A stretch of DNA of 64,000 nucleotides from Botryotinia globosa (Eukaryota; Ascomycota; Leotiomycetes; Helotiales; Sclerotiniaceae). The DNA lies in assembly GCA_014898425.1 (NCBI GenBank), contig RCSZ01000017.1, positions 186,001-250,000 on the forward strand. The letters run 5' to 3'. Positions 60,511 to 64,000 of the stretch are shown here, piece after piece. Under the pieces are notes generated by a model that was given only the letters and a program-made list of their open reading frames with translations, was not told where the DNA came from and did no database searches. Numbering within the stretch: position 1 is the first letter of the stretch; each line of letters begins with the position of its first letter. A program made the position numbers and the translations under genes.

Positions 60511-63500
60511 TAATATTAGAAACAATATATTCTTTAAGCTTAAAAATATATAATCTAAGAAAACCTTTTATAACTCTATATCAGGAAAAAGTTTTATCTC
60601 AAATTATATTCAATATCAAAATCGAAAATTGCTTGTTAAATACAAACCCCCAATTCTACTCAATCAATCCTCTGTTTTCACTTTTCAATAATAGCTTATA
60701 AAAATTATTGAAAACCTCTCCTTAATTAATATCCTAATAATCTCATTTATAACCACAAACTAAATTATTACCCTTGTAATTAATAATATTTGTAACCTGC
60801 TTTATAACAAATATAATCAATAAAAAATATTATAAATATTAAATACTATATCCCTAATTATTTTAAAGATTTGATATAATTATATAATTGCAGAAATCCC
60901 TATTTCCTTTATAAACCTAAATAATAAAATAATTATAATAAATAAGGTTTTTATTTTTAATAAAGTTTTTATATAAATAAAGAAATGTTTAATCACTATT
61001 AAATCCTTCAATTATAGAATTAATAAATATTTTAACAAAATCATTTAAATTATTTTATTTATTAAGATAATTTATTCTTTTATTTTCTTTAATATTAATA
61101 GTCTTTTTAGATTAATTAAAAAGAAATATATTATGATTTAATACAATCTAGACTATTAAAGATATTGCTTTTTTTCCAAATATAATCGATTTTTTTTTTA
61201 TTTATTGTAATTACTAAACAGATATATATAAAGGATTAATAGATATTAATTATATAATACTATTTAAATATATTAATTATTATAATTTATTTAAGGTTGA
61301 ATATAACAAATATTCTATTATTCTTTAATATAAAAACAATATTATAATACTTCTCATCAAAAACAAACTTAAGGTTATTCAAAAAATAAAAAAGATTTAA
61401 TATAAAATAGTTAATATATCTATTGAAATCCCTAAAACAAAGATATTCAATACTCCTACAATTATAGTTACAAAGTTTATCAATAAATATAAATATAATA
61501 TTATTATTGTTTAATACAAATAAACTGAATTTATTTCTATTACTAATCAAATCCCAATCTAAAATTAAATACAAGCTTTTATAACTATAATCCAAATATA
61601 AACTTTTGTAATTATAATCCAAATATTTATTCTCCTTTGAATAAAAGTTTTTAAATTATATTCGAAAACAAACAAAGAAAAGAATAAGAATACCTTTTGC
61701 TATATACAAAGCCTTAATAAACTTAATATATTTAATTTGGAAAAAATATTTTGTTAATATTAATATAATATAATAAACTCTATAATAGAATCTATAATCA
61801 ATAAACTTAATAATATAATCTATAAATCTATTAGATTAATATTAATAGAAATATTTCTATATATATAATAATTTTTATAGTTTCTAATATCTAATAAATC
61901 GATATTATATATATTTAAGAATTCTAAATAATTATCAATATATAAACTCAAAATCATTCGAGCTATAATTATTATATTCCAATAAACTCCTAGGATTTTG
62001 AGAATCTCGAAAAATCAAATTACTTTTAGATTATAATATATATATACAAAGATATTAATTTATATATATAATAATACTACTCTATATATAATAAAAACCT
62101 TTTTTGAATTAATATAAATAGAAATACTATACTTAATTTATACTGTTAACTGAATAACAATAAAACAATTAATTATATATTATATCTAATTCTATTATTT
62201 TGATATTTAATAAAGAATGATTTTAATATTTGATATTATATATTCAAATCAAAGGTGTAATCTAGATATAAAAGCTTGGATTTAGTATATTAATTTAATA
62301 ATAATGATATAGATTTTATTAATATTTTTAATAAGTTTATATATAAAACTAATTATATTATTAATTTTACTTTTTCAAATATCTTTTTCATTGGGATTAT
62401 TATTAGAGAAGATATATATAATGGTTCGGATTATAAGATATAAATTATTATTATTTTAGAATAGGGTATAATTTTATTAAAGCAATACTATTATAGGATT
62501 CTAAAAATAGAATTGGGAAAACTATTTGATTTAGTATATATCGATATAATCTGTTTTCCTAACTTTTTTTTTTTTATAAATAAAATTATAATCAAAATAT
62601 ATATAATAGATTTTATAATAATAATAAATATTATTATTTATATAATTGATAAGTTTAATAGAGGAGATAATAAAACTATACTATAATGAATTTTCAAATA
62701 TAAGGAGGTGTATTAGGATTATCTCTATAGATATAATATTTCAGGCAAAAATATCCTCCAAATAATTTGAATCTTTTATAAAGTAATTCAATAAACAAAA
62801 TATAATTATTAGAAAAATATTATAAATAAAATTAAAAACAATAAGAAGTTTTATAAAATTATTAATTAATATAAACTAAAATCTAGTTTAAAATCGCTTT
62901 TACTATTTATTAATAAAAATCTTATTAAAAATATTATAGAGAAAATTAAAGCTTTATATAAAAAGATTCTTAATTATTTCAATATTTTTAATAATTTCAA
63001 ATATAATCTTTTTGAAAATTGAAATAAATTGGGTATTTTAGAATAATTTCAATTTGTTTCGATAAAGAAGATTAAGTATAATATTATTAAGATTTCTAAT
63101 ATTTTTTTCAAATATCGATTATATTATAATACAAATATTCAAAGTTTATTGATTAATAATTAACAACACTCTATATAAATTCTATAATTAATATCTAATA
63201 CTTAATTTCATTTTATAAGTCTAAAAACTTGTTAAAATAATTATACTATTTAAGATTAATAAGAAAAATAGATTCTCTATTTGTTTTTAATAATCAATTA
63301 TATTTATTTTCTATATCTCAAAAGATCTAAAGAGAATTATAGTTTATTGTCTAATATAAATTATATTGATTAATAATATTCTTAGTTTATAATATAAAGA
63401 AACTCTTTTTAAAAGAATTATTATAAATTTAATTACCTATTTTATATACAATATAAAGACTATTTTTTTCTAAGAATTAAAAATCACTATAATTATTATA

Positions 63501-64000
63501 AATATTCAAGGTATTTTTGATATATTTCTAAAGCAAAGATTATTAGAAAGAATAATCAAACAAGGCTAGCCTCTAGCTCTTTTAAGATTAATCGACTTTT
63601 TTCTTATTAATTGATATATTCAAATCTATTTAAAGAATTCAATTATATTTAATTATAGAATTATATACAGAATATTATAAAACTCCTCTTTCTTTTTAAT
63701 ATTATATATATTATATTTAATTAAATTTATATTACAAAATATAAAACTATACTTTGAATACATTGATAATCTTTATTTATATCAAACCTTTTAATTCCTA
63801 AATATCAATATTTTTATTCTAATAAATAATATAAAAAAGATTTTTAAATAGAATAATAATAATAAGATTACCTTTACTTTTGAGAAATTTGAAATAATTT
63901 ATTTTATTAAAAAAAAAGGGGATTATATTTCCTTTTATATTATCAATAAGGAATTTATTATTATATTGATTATTATAATTAAAAATGAAATATAATTTAT

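Noticed and set aside
61287..61622. 111-residue minus-strand frame in AT-rich DNA
   Set aside because: It is the longest non-repetitive frame in the block but has no recognisable motif and no second copy in the window; best treated as chance or unreadable relic.

Overview
The window comes from the nuclear genome of a filamentous ascomycete. Short introns of about 50-100 nt with GTRNGT donors, fungal-specific genes (UsgS-like membrane protein, Inp1, formamidase, BtgE-type GH17 protein) and a vast AT-rich block that looks mutated by RIP (repeat-induced point mutation) all point to Pezizomycotina. I lean towards a Leotiomycete such as the Botrytis/Sclerotinia group, but that is an inference from general gene character.

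The window has two compartments. Bases 1 to about 23.8 kb are an ordinary gene-bearing region of balanced base composition. In order it holds: a secreted GH17 cell-wall glucanase-like protein (+), ribosomal protein uS10/RPS20 (-), a CUE-domain Cue3/ASCC2-like ribosome-quality-control factor (+), peroxisome inheritance protein Inp1 (-), a UsgS-like multi-pass membrane protein (+), a 12-exon formamidase (+), a decayed FAD monooxygenase (-), a P450 fragment (+), mitochondrial succinyl-CoA:3-ketoacid CoA-transferase (+), and an unrecognised cysteine-containing secreted protein (+). These are mostly unrelated housekeeping genes rather than one pathway. The 15.5-19.7 kb stretch is a graveyard of two broken oxidoreductase genes. 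GATA-type sites upstream of the formamidase suggest nitrogen control. I rebuilt exon structures by hand from splice signals and family continuity.

From about 24 kb to 64 kb the sequence is extremely AT-rich and has no convincing intact gene. It is a nest of decayed mobile elements with small GC-richer islands. I recognise a Tc1/mariner relic with terminal inverted repeats and TA duplications, a Copia-type RNase H relic, several multi-copy repeat families with GC-rich hairpin-like ends, a palindromic foldback element, and long microsatellites. This block could be a RIP-inactivated transposon nest or part of a regional centromere.

The most interesting object is at 30,322-31,295. It is a miniature LTR retroelement in tandem form (LTR-internal-LTR-internal-LTR) with 142-bp LTRs, internal segments of only about 275 bp, a polypurine tract, and a perfect 5-bp target duplication (TCCCT). 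A 13-nt segment just inside the LTR is complementary to a segment inside the LTR lying about 27 bp after a TATA box. That is the layout expected for Tf1-like self-primed reverse transcription.
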